Assembly (NCBI GenBank): GCA_900554625.1
Contig: USHP01000071.1
Coordinates: forward strand, 1-8,195
Length of the DNA stretch: 8,195 nt
Reading direction: 5' to 3'
Source of the DNA: an uncultured Eubacteriales bacterium
GTDB lineage: Bacteria; Bacillota; Clostridia; Oscillospirales; Oscillospiraceae
Position 1 is the first letter of the stretch. Each line of letters opens with the position of its first letter. The translations under genes and the position numbers were made by a program. This document shows, one piece after another, positions 1-6,569 of this stretch. The notes below the pieces were generated by a model. The model saw nothing but the letters and a program-made list of their open reading frames with translations, did not search any database and was not told the DNA's origin.

Positions 1-687
1 TATCGCCTGGTGGTGAGCCTGCTGCTGGGCGCAGTGCTGGGACTGGGATACGGGTTTCTGCGACCGCTGCGCCGCAAAAGTCAGACCCTGAGAGATATCC
101 TGTTTCTGCTGATGTGCGGATGGGTATGCCTGTATCTGGGATTTGGGGTCTGCCGGGGGGATTTGCGGCTGGGCTATCTGCTGGGACTGATTCTGGGGGC
201 CATTGCCTGGGAAGCTACGGCAGGGCAGCTACTGCGGCCTGTTTTTGCCATATTTTGGAAGGGTCTTGGCAAACTGGCGGCGGTGATCGCCCTGCCTTTG
301 AAAAGAATTCTGAAATTTACAAAAATTTTGTTTGCATCTGGGGAAAAATGGGTTACAATAATGTGGAATCACTATCGACAGCGTAAGCCAGGCCCCGGAG
401 GTAAAAAACATGGCAGAAAAAGCAAAGCAAAAGAAAATCCTGAAATTGCATATTCGCCCCACGGTGCCGGTGCTGAAGGTTCTGGTGGTTGTACTTATTC
501 TGTGTTCTACGGCAGCCCTGACAGCGCTGTGGTGGGTTCACGGAAGCTTCCGGGCCGAAACGGACAAGCTTCGCAGCGAAGCCGCCGAACTGGAGTACGC
601 CAACGACCTGTTGGAAGAAAAAACCGGACGACTGGACTCCCTTCAGAGCATCCAGGAAATCGCGGAGGAAGAACTGGGCCTGATTGA
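1..687 (+). CDS. yabQ: YabQ-like spore cortex biosynthesis protein, 5' end missing, anomalous 3' end
   Basis: Incomplete at the left edge; the frame is already open at base 1. YabQ is a polytopic membrane protein needed for normal spore cortex formation, known in Bacillus as a mother-cell sporulation gene. The visible part has hydrophobic segments at about fragment residues 3-20, 31-49 and 56-73, and a fourth hydrophobic stretch at 77-103. A basic tail follows, including MWNHYRQRKPGPGGKKHGRK. The fit to YabQ rests on this layout and on the position directly before divIC and a yabR-like S1 gene, a conserved order in spore formers. The frame does not stop near divIC as expected. It continues to 687, overlapping divIC by 278 bases, and the extra residues are Gly/Arg/Ser/Pro-rich, as expected of a shifted reading of divIC. 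The true end is probably near 410-445, with a lost stop or a frameshift in the A6 run 403-408; one shift there gives a TGA at 441-443. Confidence 0.72.
   Translation, partial: YRLVVSLLLGAVLGLGYGFLRPLRRKSQTLRDILFLLMCGWVCLYLGFGVCRGDLRLGYLLGLILGAIAWEATAGQLLRPVFAIFWKGLGKLAAVIALPLKRILKFTKILFASGEKWVTIMWNHYRQRKPGPGGKKHGRKSKAKENPEIAYSPHGAGAEGSGGCTYSVFYGSPDSAVVGSRKLPGRNGQASQRSRRTGVRQRPVGRKNRTTGLPSEHPGNRGGRTGPD
331..359 (+). promoter_or_regulatory. Possible sigma-A promoter inside yabQ for divIC
   Basis: TTTGCA at 331-336, a 17-base spacer, then TACAAT at 354-359, about 50 bases before the divIC start. The surrounding DNA is locally AT-rich compared with the rest of yabQ. It would let the division gene be expressed in growing cells, when yabQ (sporulation) is presumably silent. 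The -35 box matches only 4 of 6 bases, so this is tentative. Confidence 0.4.
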
Positions 688-721
688 TCCGCGTACCGTC
701 GTAATCAAACCCCAATCGTAA
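410..721 (+). CDS. divIC: DivIC/FtsB-like septum formation protein
   Basis: A 103-residue bitopic division protein. The N-terminus (1-19) is basic and cytoplasmic, one transmembrane helix spans about 20-43, and a coiled-coil heptad region (about 46-77, e.g. ETDKLRSEAAELEYANDLLEE) lies outside. The C-terminal segment EIAEEELGLIDPRTVVIKP is typical of the family. DivIC/FtsB partners with FtsL and DivIB/FtsQ in the divisome and helps recruit and activate septal peptidoglycan synthesis. GGAGG at 397-401 lies 8 bases before the ATG and fixes the start. It sits between yabQ and the S1-domain gene, the usual neighbourhood. Length and topology match family members of about 100-125 residues. The yabQ frame runs across most of this gene, but the divIC frame carries the recognisable protein. 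Confidence 0.88.
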   Translation: MAEKAKQKKILKLHIRPTVPVLKVLVVVLILCSTAALTALWWVHGSFRAETDKLRSEAAELEYANDLLEEKTGRLDSLQSIQEIAEEELGLIDPRTVVIKPQS

Positions 722-723
722 TT

Positions 724-741
724 CAGGCAACCTGATTGCCT
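724..741 (+). other. Small hairpin between divIC and the S1 gene
   Basis: AGGCAA (725-730) and TTGCCT (736-741) form a perfect 6-bp stem around CCTGA. An alternative CAGG/CCTG pairing (724-727/731-734) overlaps it. No T tract follows, so this is not a standard terminator. It may protect or partly attenuate the transcript ahead of the S1-domain gene, or be incidental. Confidence 0.3.
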
Positions 742-767
742 TAACATATGGAGGAAGCAGAGCATTT

Positions 768-1235
768 ATGGAGTTAACTGTAGGAGCCGTTTTAGAGGGA
801 AAGGTCAAATCCATCACCAACTTTGGTGCATTCGTCACGCTGCCGGAGAATAAAACCGGCATGGTACATATCTCTGAGGTTGCCAATGCCTATGTCAGCG
901 ATATCCGCCAGCACCTGACCGAAGGCCAGGATGTGAAGGTCATGGTCATCGGCAATGAAAACGGCAAAATCAACCTGTCGATCAAGCGTCTGGAGCCCAA
1001 GCCTCAGCGCGACGGCGGACGTCCCAATTTCCGCAATGGCCCCCGGCGGGAGGGCGGCAGCTTCCAGAATCGGGAGCAGAACCAGAATCGTCCTCCGGTG
1101 CAGCCCGCACCGCCCAAGACTGCAGACCAGATCTTTGAGGAAAAGCTGAAGGCGTTTATGACCGAATCCGACAGCAAACTCTCTGCCATCCGTGCTTATT
1201 CCGAGAACCGGGGCAGAAGCAGAAGAAGAGGCTGA
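768..1235 (+). CDS. yabR: S1 domain RNA-binding protein (YabR-like)
   Basis: A 155-residue protein with one S1 (OB-fold) RNA-binding domain at about residues 3-76, including VGAVLEGKVKSITNFGAFV, GMVHISEV and the closing INLSIKRL. These are the strands and surface residues typical of S1 repeats such as those in polynucleotide phosphorylase and ribosomal protein S1. A disordered Arg/Asn/Gln/Gly/Pro-rich linker (about 77-117) follows, then a short conserved-looking tail (TADQIFEEKLKAFMTESDSK, 118-137) and a very basic end (RGRSRRRG). It presumably binds RNA in the cytoplasm; YabR of Bacillus has the same single-domain plan. Its position after divIC supports the assignment. GGAGG at 750-754 is 13 bases from the ATG, longer than its neighbours' spacings, but no better in-frame start is present. 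Confidence 0.85.
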   Translation: MELTVGAVLEGKVKSITNFGAFVTLPENKTGMVHISEVANAYVSDIRQHLTEGQDVKVMVIGNENGKINLSIKRLEPKPQRDGGRPNFRNGPRREGGSFQNREQNQNRPPVQPAPPKTADQIFEEKLKAFMTESDSKLSAIRAYSENRGRSRRRG

Positions 1236-1265
1236 TCGCTTCCTAAATTTGCGGAGGCGAAGAAA

Positions 1266-1964
1266 ATGTCAACGGTTCTGATTACCGGAGGTTCCCGGGG
1301 AATCGGTGCGGCAGCGGTGGAACTGTTTGCCGCACAGGGTCACCGGGTGTTCTTCCTGTATGAAAAGCAGCACGATGCTGCCAAAAACCTGGCGGAGAAA
1401 ACCGGTGCCACGGCCATCTGCTGCGATGTGGCGGATGGACAGGCGGTGCGCCGGGCCTTTGACCAGGTGGGGGATGTGGACGTGCTGATCTGCAACGCCG
1501 GAATTATGCACTTCGGGCTGATGTCCATGGTGGAAGAGGAAGTCTGGGATCGGCTTTTTGCGGTGAATGTCAAGGGGATTTACCACTGCGTTAACGCTGC
1601 CATGCCCGGATTTCTGAAAAAGCATAGCGGCTGCATTATCACCGTCTCTTCCATGTGGGGACAGGTGGGTGCTTCCTGCGAGGCGGCCTATTCTGCCACC
1701 AAAGGTGCAGTCATTGCCCTGACCAAGGCTCTGGCCAAGGAGTTGGGACCCAGCGGCGTCCGGGTCAATTGTGTGGCGCCGGGGGTTATCCTGACGGATA
1801 TGTGCGCCGGGGTGGATCCTCAGGTTTTGGAGGAAATGGCCCAGGAGACCCCCATTGGCCGCAATGGAACCCCCATGGATGTGGCCCAGGTCATGTCCAG
1901 CTTAGCCCAGGCAGAATTTGTCACCGGTCAGGTAGTAGGGGTCAGCGGCGGATTTGTTATGTAA
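1266..1964 (+). CDS. SDR-family NAD(P)-dependent oxidoreductase, candidate EF-P 5-aminopentanone reductase
   Basis: A 232-residue classical short-chain dehydrogenase. It has the nucleotide-binding TGGSRGIG at residues 7-14, CDVAD at 53-57, NAG at 77-79, Asn101 in NVKG, and the catalytic Ser129, Tyr142 and Lys146 (YSATK). The PG/ILTD region near 172-178 and the C-terminal SGGF are also present. No acidic residue ends strand 2 (FLYEK), which leans towards NADPH. Overall it resembles FabG, but the stretch after the catalytic serine (WGQVGASCE, 131-139) recalls YmfI-type enzymes, which reduce 5-aminopentanone on Lys of elongation factor P to 5-aminopentanol. That specific role is inference; a generic 3-oxoacyl reductase or sugar dehydrogenase remains possible. 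GGAGG at 1253-1257, 8 bases upstream, supports the start. It lies 30 bases after yabR and 30 before rpiB, so the three are probably co-transcribed. Confidence 0.85.
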   Translation: MSTVLITGGSRGIGAAAVELFAAQGHRVFFLYEKQHDAAKNLAEKTGATAICCDVADGQAVRRAFDQVGDVDVLICNAGIMHFGLMSMVEEEVWDRLFAVNVKGIYHCVNAAMPGFLKKHSGCIITVSSMWGQVGASCEAAYSATKGAVIALTKALAKELGPSGVRVNCVAPGVILTDMCAGVDPQVLEEMAQETPIGRNGTPMDVAQVMSSLAQAEFVTGQVVGVSGGFVM

Positions 1965-1994
1965 CCATGCCCAAATAGAAAAGGAGCGTTCCAA

Positions 1995-2444
1995 ATGAGA
2001 AAAATTTCCATTGCCTGCGATCACGGCGCTTTGACGCTGAAAGCAGTTGTGAAGGAACATTTGCAGAAGAAAGGATATGAAGTAGCAGACTTTGGCACCT
2101 ATAGCGCCGACAGCTGCGATTATCCTGACTATGCCGCTGCCGCTGCCAGAGCGGTGGCCAGTGGAGAATGTGAGAAGGGAATTGTGCTGTGCACCACCGG
2201 AATCGGCGTGTCCATTTCCGCCAATAAGATTCCCGGAATTCGCTGCGCCCTGCTCAGCGATCCCTGGTCTGCCAGAATGACCCGGCTGCACAACGATACC
2301 AACATGATGGCCATGGGTGCCGGCGTGGTGGGACAGAACCTGGCACTGGAAATCGTGGACACCTGGCTGGAAACGGAATTTTCCGGCGAGGAGCGCCACC
2401 AGCGGCGAATTGATAAGCTGATGGCTCTGGAAGAACGAAAGTAA
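1995..2444 (+). CDS. rpiB: Ribose-5-phosphate isomerase B (RpiB/LacAB family)
   Basis: A 149-residue RpiB/LacA/LacB-family isomerase that interconverts ribose 5-phosphate and ribulose 5-phosphate in the non-oxidative pentose phosphate pathway. Visible family motifs are ACDHG (residues 7-11, with Asp9 and His10 in the substrate pocket), catalytic Cys66 within LCTTGIGVSISANK, His99-Asn100 at the end of MTRLHN, and the phosphate-binding basic cluster EERHQRRIDKL near 132-142. Length is normal for the family. The usual CGTGIG loop reads CTTGIG here, so a Gly beside the catalytic Cys is Thr. AGGAG at 1982-1986 gives an 8-base spacing to ATG 1995. It is the last gene before a terminator. LacA/LacB galactose-6-phosphate isomerase subunits are related, but they come in pairs beside lac genes, which are absent here. 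Confidence 0.93.
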   Translation: MRKISIACDHGALTLKAVVKEHLQKKGYEVADFGTYSADSCDYPDYAAAAARAVASGECEKGIVLCTTGIGVSISANKIPGIRCALLSDPWSARMTRLHNDTNMMAMGAGVVGQNLALEIVDTWLETEFSGEERHQRRIDKLMALEERK

Positions 2445-2452
2445 ATCAAAAT

Positions 2453-2499
2453 CTTCTCCTTTTGATCGGATGTTTTCCGGGAAAAGGAGAAGTTTTTTT
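2453..2499 (+). terminator. Intrinsic terminator after rpiB
   Basis: CTTCTCCTTTT (2453-2463) pairs perfectly with AAAAGGAGAAG (2482-2492), and T7 (2493-2499) follows. The 18-base loop holds a second small stem, CGGA (2467-2470) with TCCG (2476-2479). It begins 9 bases after the rpiB stop and separates the yabQ-rpiB run from the moxR cluster. Confidence 0.9.
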
Positions 2500-2551
2500 G
2501 CTTTTTCCCAATATCCAAAGGATATCTTAAGGTTTTTACCAGGGGTTCGAC

Positions 2552-2580
2552 TTGTTTTTTCGCAGAAAACAGAGTACAAT
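2552..2580 (+). promoter_or_regulatory. Sigma-A-like promoter for the moxR cluster
   Basis: TTGTTT (2552-2557), a 17-base spacer and TACAAT (2575-2580), 31 bases before the moxR ATG and just past the rpiB terminator. The -10 box matches 5 of 6 consensus bases with ideal spacing; the -35 box is weaker. Position strongly favours it as the promoter of moxR-DUF58-transglutaminase. Confidence 0.6.
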
Positions 2581-2611
2581 GGTAAAATCGACTTAAGAAA
2601 GGAGTCGCTGG

Positions 2612-3565
2612 ATGCAGACCAAAGACAATGCGGTTGCCGGCTATGCCCAGCAGATTTTATCCCAGGTACGCAAAGCAGTGGTGGGAAAAGATACGGTGCT
2701 GCTGTGGGTACTGGCGGCAATTTTGGCAAGAGGACATATTCTTTTGGAAGATATTCCCGGGGTTGGCAAGACTACCATGGCCTTGGCTTTTTCCCGGGTG
2801 TTGGATCTGGAGTACAACCGGGTGCAGTTTACCCCGGATGTGCTGCCTTCGGACGTGACGGGCTACTCCATCCCCGATCCCCAGGGTCAGGGCATGCGCT
2901 ATCAGAAAGGCGCTGTGCTGTGCAACCTGTTTCTGGCGGACGAGCTGAACCGGGCGACCTCCCGTACTCAATCGGCGCTGCTGGAAGCGATGGAGGAAGG
3001 ACAGGTGACGGTGGACGGTGTCAGCCACAAGCTGCCCCAGCCCTTTGTGGTCATTGCCACCCAGAACCCCACCGGTGCAGCAGGAACCCAGCTGCTGCCG
3101 GACAGTCAGATGGACCGGTTTATGGTGCGGCTGTCTCTGGGCTATCCCAGTCCTAAGGATGAAGCGGCCATGATCCTCAACCGACAGGGGGGCAATCCGC
3201 TGCATATGCTCAGCGCCCTGATGACCCGGGAGGATTTGGTGAATATCCAGGACGCGGTGGAGGATACCTTCCTGCATGAGAGCGTGGTCGGATACATTGT
3301 TTCCCTGGTAAACGCCACTCGCAGCAGCGAGGATATTTTGCGGGGAGCCAGCCCCCGGGCAACCCTGTCTGTTACTGCCATGTCCAAGGCAGTGGCACGG
3401 CTCCGGGGCAGAGATTATGTCACCCCGGCTGATGTGAAGGAAGTGTTTGCCCATACGGTAGCCCACCGGCTGATCCTGTCGGCAAAAGCGGAAGCCCAGG
3501 GCAAATCCCCGGAACAGGTACTTGCCCAGATTGTGGGTACGGTGCCGGCTCCCAGACTGCGCTGA
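2612..3565 (+). CDS. MoxR-type AAA+ ATPase
   Basis: A 317-residue MoxR-family AAA+ ATPase, cytoplasmic, thought to act as a chaperone that assembles or activates partner proteins. Walker A is EDIPGVGKTT (residues 46-55, Lys53) and Walker B is LFLADELNRA (106-115, Asp110/Glu111). The stretch TQSALLEAMEEGQVTVDG (119-136) is a MoxR hallmark. Sensor 1 lies in VIATQNPTG (147-155), and the sensor 2 region contains GASPRA (245-250). The C-terminal lid domain (about 200-317) is complete and length is normal. GGAG at 2601-2604, 7 bases upstream, supports ATG 2612. It leads directly into a DUF58 gene and a transglutaminase-like membrane protein, the usual partners in MoxR clusters. What it remodels is not shown by the sequence. 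Confidence 0.93.
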   Translation: MQTKDNAVAGYAQQILSQVRKAVVGKDTVLLWVLAAILARGHILLEDIPGVGKTTMALAFSRVLDLEYNRVQFTPDVLPSDVTGYSIPDPQGQGMRYQKGAVLCNLFLADELNRATSRTQSALLEAMEEGQVTVDGVSHKLPQPFVVIATQNPTGAAGTQLLPDSQMDRFMVRLSLGYPSPKDEAAMILNRQGGNPLHMLSALMTREDLVNIQDAVEDTFLHESVVGYIVSLVNATRSSEDILRGASPRATLSVTAMSKAVARLRGRDYVTPADVKEVFAHTVAHRLILSAKAEAQGKSPEQVLAQIVGTVPAPRLR

Positions 3566-3566
3566 T

Positions 3567-4493
3567 ATGTGGGGACGACGATTATTTTACCTGGCGGCTG
3601 TGGTGAGCTGCCTGGGATTTTATGTGGCTCATGGAAGTTGGGTAGCCTGTTTGGTGGTTTGGATTGTACTGGGGCTTCCCTGGCTGTCTCTGCTGGTGAG
3701 TTTGCCGGCCATGATCAGTTTTCAGATGCAGGTGGAGGCACCCCGGGCAATCCCTCTGGGTACCCCGGCGGAAGCCTGGCTCATGGGCAGCAGCCGCTAT
3801 CCGCTGCCGCCCTTTTCCGGGAAAATCCAACTGATTTCCTGCGTTACCGGGGAAAAAGTGCGCTATCGCCCCTCCCATGGCCTGCCTACGCAGGTGTGCG
3901 GCGGCATCAAAATTGCGGTGCTCCGACCCCGGGTTTGTGACCATCTGGGGCTGTTTTCCTTTCCCACCAAGGTCAATCCGGGGCATAACGTGGTGATTCG
4001 CCCGGTACCGGTTCCGGTACGGGATCTTCCGGATTTGCAGCGTTACCTGGCCCGCTCCTGGAAGCCCAAGCCCGGCGGCGGGTTTGCAGAAAACCACGAG
4101 CTGCGGCTGTACCGTCCGGGAGACAACTTAAACCAAGTCCATTGGAAATTATCTGCCAAAACCGGGAAACTCACCCTGCGTGAGCCGATGGAGCCCCAGA
4201 GAGGGCTGGTCCTGCTGACCATGAATCATCGGGGCACCCCGGAAGAACGAAACCGGAAATTCGGACGGCTCCTGTGGGTGGGAAACTACCTGCTGGAGCA
4301 GCAGGTTTCCTTTGAAATTCGGGCGCTGACCGCCATCGGTGTCCGGTCCTTCGATGTGCGCAGCCAGCAGGATCTGACCCGTGCACTGGATACCCTGCTG
4401 TGTGATCCGGAAGCTGTGGAGGGCTCTATCCGGGATCGTTTTTACAGCGCTTCCTGGCACTACCACATAGGAGGGAATGCCGATGAAGCTTGA
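3567..4493 (+). CDS. DUF58 domain membrane protein
   Basis: A 308-residue protein with two N-terminal transmembrane segments (about residues 5-22 and 25-45). A beta-rich region follows, then the DUF58 signature LYRPGDNLNQVHWKLSAKTG (181-200) running on to LTLREP. DUF58 proteins accompany MoxR ATPases and are thought to be client or adaptor proteins at the membrane; the biochemical role is unknown. The C-terminal part resembles a von Willebrand-type fold, but no DxSxS metal site is seen: the equivalent strand reads LVLLTMNHRG (214-223). At 308 residues it seems shorter than many relatives. The ATG at 3567 follows the moxR stop (TGATATG) by one base with no good ribosome binding site, which implies translational coupling. 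An upstream TTG at 3522, inside moxR, would add an unconvincing leader. The 3' end overlaps the next gene by 11 bases. Confidence 0.88.
   Translation: MWGRRLFYLAAVVSCLGFYVAHGSWVACLVVWIVLGLPWLSLLVSLPAMISFQMQVEAPRAIPLGTPAEAWLMGSSRYPLPPFSGKIQLISCVTGEKVRYRPSHGLPTQVCGGIKIAVLRPRVCDHLGLFSFPTKVNPGHNVVIRPVPVPVRDLPDLQRYLARSWKPKPGGGFAENHELRLYRPGDNLNQVHWKLSAKTGKLTLREPMEPQRGLVLLTMNHRGTPEERNRKFGRLLWVGNYLLEQQVSFEIRALTAIGVRSFDVRSQQDLTRALDTLLCDPEAVEGSIRDRFYSASWHYHIGGNADEA
4469..4475 (+). promoter_or_regulatory. Ribosome binding site that fixes the transglutaminase start
   Basis: AGGAGGG lies inside the 3' end of the DUF58 gene. ATG 4477 is only one base away and cannot be used efficiently. ATG 4483 is 8 bases from GGAGG (4470-4474), so it is chosen as the start. 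Confidence 0.7.
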
Positions 4494-6543
4494 GCGATGG
4501 GTGCGGGCCTTGTTAAGCAGCGCACTGGCGTTTTGCATTTCCTTCGGTTCGGTGGGGTGCCTGGTCAGTGCCTTTGAACTTTCTTTGGCGTCTTATCCGG
4601 GACTGGTGCTGACCTGCCTGAGCGCTTCCCTATTGTGCGGCCTGGTGCTGTCAGGGAAACGGGGCGGCCTTGCGCTGTTGCTTCTGGCAGGACTGCTGAT
4701 GGGATACTTGTGGCGCAGAGGGGAAGCGGTGCAGCAGCTGGGACAGCTTTTGTACCGGATATCCTACGTCTATGACCGGGCATACCACTGGGGATATCTG
4801 AAGCTGGCGGACTCTGCCTGGGATGCCGGCGTGGCAGATCTTCCCATGGCGGTGCTGGGATGCGGCATTGCCGCATCGGCTGCCTGGGAAATTTGCCGGG
4901 GAAAGTCCGGCATGGTGGCCATCTTGCTGGCGGTACTTCCCCTGTGTGCCTGCCTGGTGGTTACGGACACCACGCCCGATGAAGTGTATCTGTTCCTGCT
5001 TCTGCTGGGACTGATTGAACTGGTGCTGACGGCACGGGTGAGAATGCACAGCTGCGTCCAGGGATGCAGGCTGCTGTTTATGACCCTACTGCCTACGGTG
5101 GCGGCTCTAGGGCTGCTGTTTTGGATGATTCCCCAGGCTGGATATGTCAGCCATGCGGAGCAAATCCGCAATTCCTTGCTGCAATATATCCGTAAAGCAC
5201 CGGATGCGGCTGGCTCTCTTCCTGAGACGCTGCAGCAAACCGTCCTAAGCCAGGAACCGGAAAGCGTGAACCTGGCCTCCCTGGGAAGCCGTACCCCATC
5301 TTCCGCTGCGGTGATGAAGGTGACAGCGGATACTGGGGGAACATTGTACTTACGGGGCCGGGACTATGATGTTTACGACGGTAAAGGATGGGAAACCACC
5401 CTCCACCGGACGGAACAATTCACGGCGCCGGAACAAAACCTGGGATATGTGACCGTGGAAACCGTATCCCCGTTTCAGCAGATTTATCTGCCCTACTACC
5501 CGGAGGAGAATTTGTCCCTGGTAGGGGGCAGACTGGAAAATACCGGACTGTATCAAAGCTACACCTGCACCCGGATGGGATTTGCCCAGGATTTGCCGGT
5601 GCTGCTGTCCGCAGCGGAAACTACCCGGGGGCCTTATAACGAAGAACTCTATTTGGCGCTGCCGGAGCAAACCCGGGAGCGGGCCCGGGCAATTCTTTCG
5701 CAGCTGTCTTTGTCCGGGCAGACCGTGACGGACAGAGCACAGGAAATTGCCGATTATGTCCGCAGCAGCGCCCGGTACGATTTGCAGACCCAACGGATGC
5801 CGGAGGGGGAAGAGGACTTCGCCCTGTGGTTTCTGGAGCAGGCAGATCGGGGCTACTGCGTCCATTTTGCCACGGCAGCAGTGGTGCTGCTGCGGACGGC
5901 GGGAATTGAAGCCCGGTACGTCAGCGGTTATATGATTCAAACCAGGGCCGGGGAAACGGTAACGGTCACCGGAGAACATGCCCACGCCTGGGCAGAATAT
6001 TATGAACCGGCGCTGGGACTTTGGATGGTGCTGGAAGCCACACCGTCTGCAGGAGAGGAAACTCCAGAGCAAGCGGCCCCGGAAATGACCACAATGCCGA
6101 TGGAACCCCCGTCATCCCAAGCGGGAACACAGACCACTCCCCAGCAGCCGGAGCAGTCGGATCAGACAAAACCGGAACCGCCAAGCAGCAGAAAGTGGAT
6201 GGCGCTGTTCTGGGTGATTCCTGCCCTGGCTGGGGCGGCAGCAGTTATCCAGGGACAGCGGGTACTCCGTTTGACACGGCGGCGCAGAGAACAAAAAAAT
6301 GGCCCCGCCAATGCCCAGGCTCTGGCCCGGTGGCGGGAGGCGGTGCTGTTGGCAAAGCTGATGAAACAGCCTGTGCCGGAGGGCTTGGAGACACTGGCCC
6401 AGAAGGCCAAGTTCAGCCAGCATACCTTGACGGCGGATGAACTGCTTGCGTTTGAGTCGTATCTGCGAACAGCCCGCCGGAAACTGGCCAGACAGCCCTG
6501 GTATCGCAGATTGGTGTATCAGTATGGGTATGCCCTCTTCTGA
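4483..6543 (+). CDS. Membrane-anchored transglutaminase-like protein (TgpA type)
   Basis: A 686-residue integral membrane protein. Several N-terminal helices lie within about residues 8-218 (clear ones near 10-32, 38-57, 61-77, 145-160, 167-184 and 197-216). An extracytoplasmic region follows, with a transglutaminase/protease-like core at about 410-522, a Pro/Gln/Thr-rich linker (524-569), one more helix (571-590) and a basic cytoplasmic tail (591-686). The core has catalytic-type Cys459 (RGYCVHFATAAVVLLR), His501 (EHAHAWAEYY) and the third position in WMVLEATPS, where Glu518 stands in place of the usual Asp. Such proteins accompany MoxR and DUF58 and may crosslink or cleave envelope proteins; activity is inferred, not shown. 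The start at 4483 is set by the AGGAGGG at 4469-4475. It overlaps the DUF58 stop by 11 bases, so the genes are probably translationally coupled. Confidence 0.9.
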   Translation: MKLERWVRALLSSALAFCISFGSVGCLVSAFELSLASYPGLVLTCLSASLLCGLVLSGKRGGLALLLLAGLLMGYLWRRGEAVQQLGQLLYRISYVYDRAYHWGYLKLADSAWDAGVADLPMAVLGCGIAASAAWEICRGKSGMVAILLAVLPLCACLVVTDTTPDEVYLFLLLLGLIELVLTARVRMHSCVQGCRLLFMTLLPTVAALGLLFWMIPQAGYVSHAEQIRNSLLQYIRKAPDAAGSLPETLQQTVLSQEPESVNLASLGSRTPSSAAVMKVTADTGGTLYLRGRDYDVYDGKGWETTLHRTEQFTAPEQNLGYVTVETVSPFQQIYLPYYPEENLSLVGGRLENTGLYQSYTCTRMGFAQDLPVLLSAAETTRGPYNEELYLALPEQTRERARAILSQLSLSGQTVTDRAQEIADYVRSSARYDLQTQRMPEGEEDFALWFLEQADRGYCVHFATAAVVLLRTAGIEARYVSGYMIQTRAGETVTVTGEHAHAWAEYYEPALGLWMVLEATPSAGEETPEQAAPEMTTMPMEPPSSQAGTQTTPQQPEQSDQTKPEPPSSRKWMALFWVIPALAGAAAVIQGQRVLRLTRRRREQKNGPANAQALARWREAVLLAKLMKQPVPEGLETLAQKAKFSQHTLTADELLAFESYLRTARRKLARQPWYRRLVYQYGYALF

Positions 6544-6551
6544 GGGCACCC
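6526..6551 (+). other. Hairpin spanning the transglutaminase stop codon
   Basis: TGCCCTC (6531-6537) pairs with GAGGGCA (6542-6548) around the 4-base loop TTCT. GGG/CCC pairs extend it beyond a 2-base bulge. The TGA stop (6541-6543) falls in the loop and stem. No T tract follows, so it is not an ordinary terminator. It might limit ribosome or transcript passage into the next gene. Confidence 0.35.
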
Positions 6552-6569
6552 AAGGAAAAGGAGAAAATC

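Noticed and set aside
229..886. Long minus-strand open frames over yabQ and divIC
   Set aside because: They are shadows of GC-rich plus-strand genes with recognisable products and lack start signals.
1902..2729. 275-codon minus-strand frame across rpiB and the moxR promoter
   Set aside because: It crosses rpiB, a strong terminator and a promoter, and has no recognisable domain; it is a shadow frame.
3522..3566. Upstream TTG start for the DUF58 gene
   Set aside because: It lies wholly inside moxR and adds a non-hydrophobic, low-quality leader before the natural membrane segment that follows ATG 3567.
4477..4482. ATG 4477 as transglutaminase start
   Set aside because: It is one base from the AGGAGGG motif; ATG 4483 has proper spacing.
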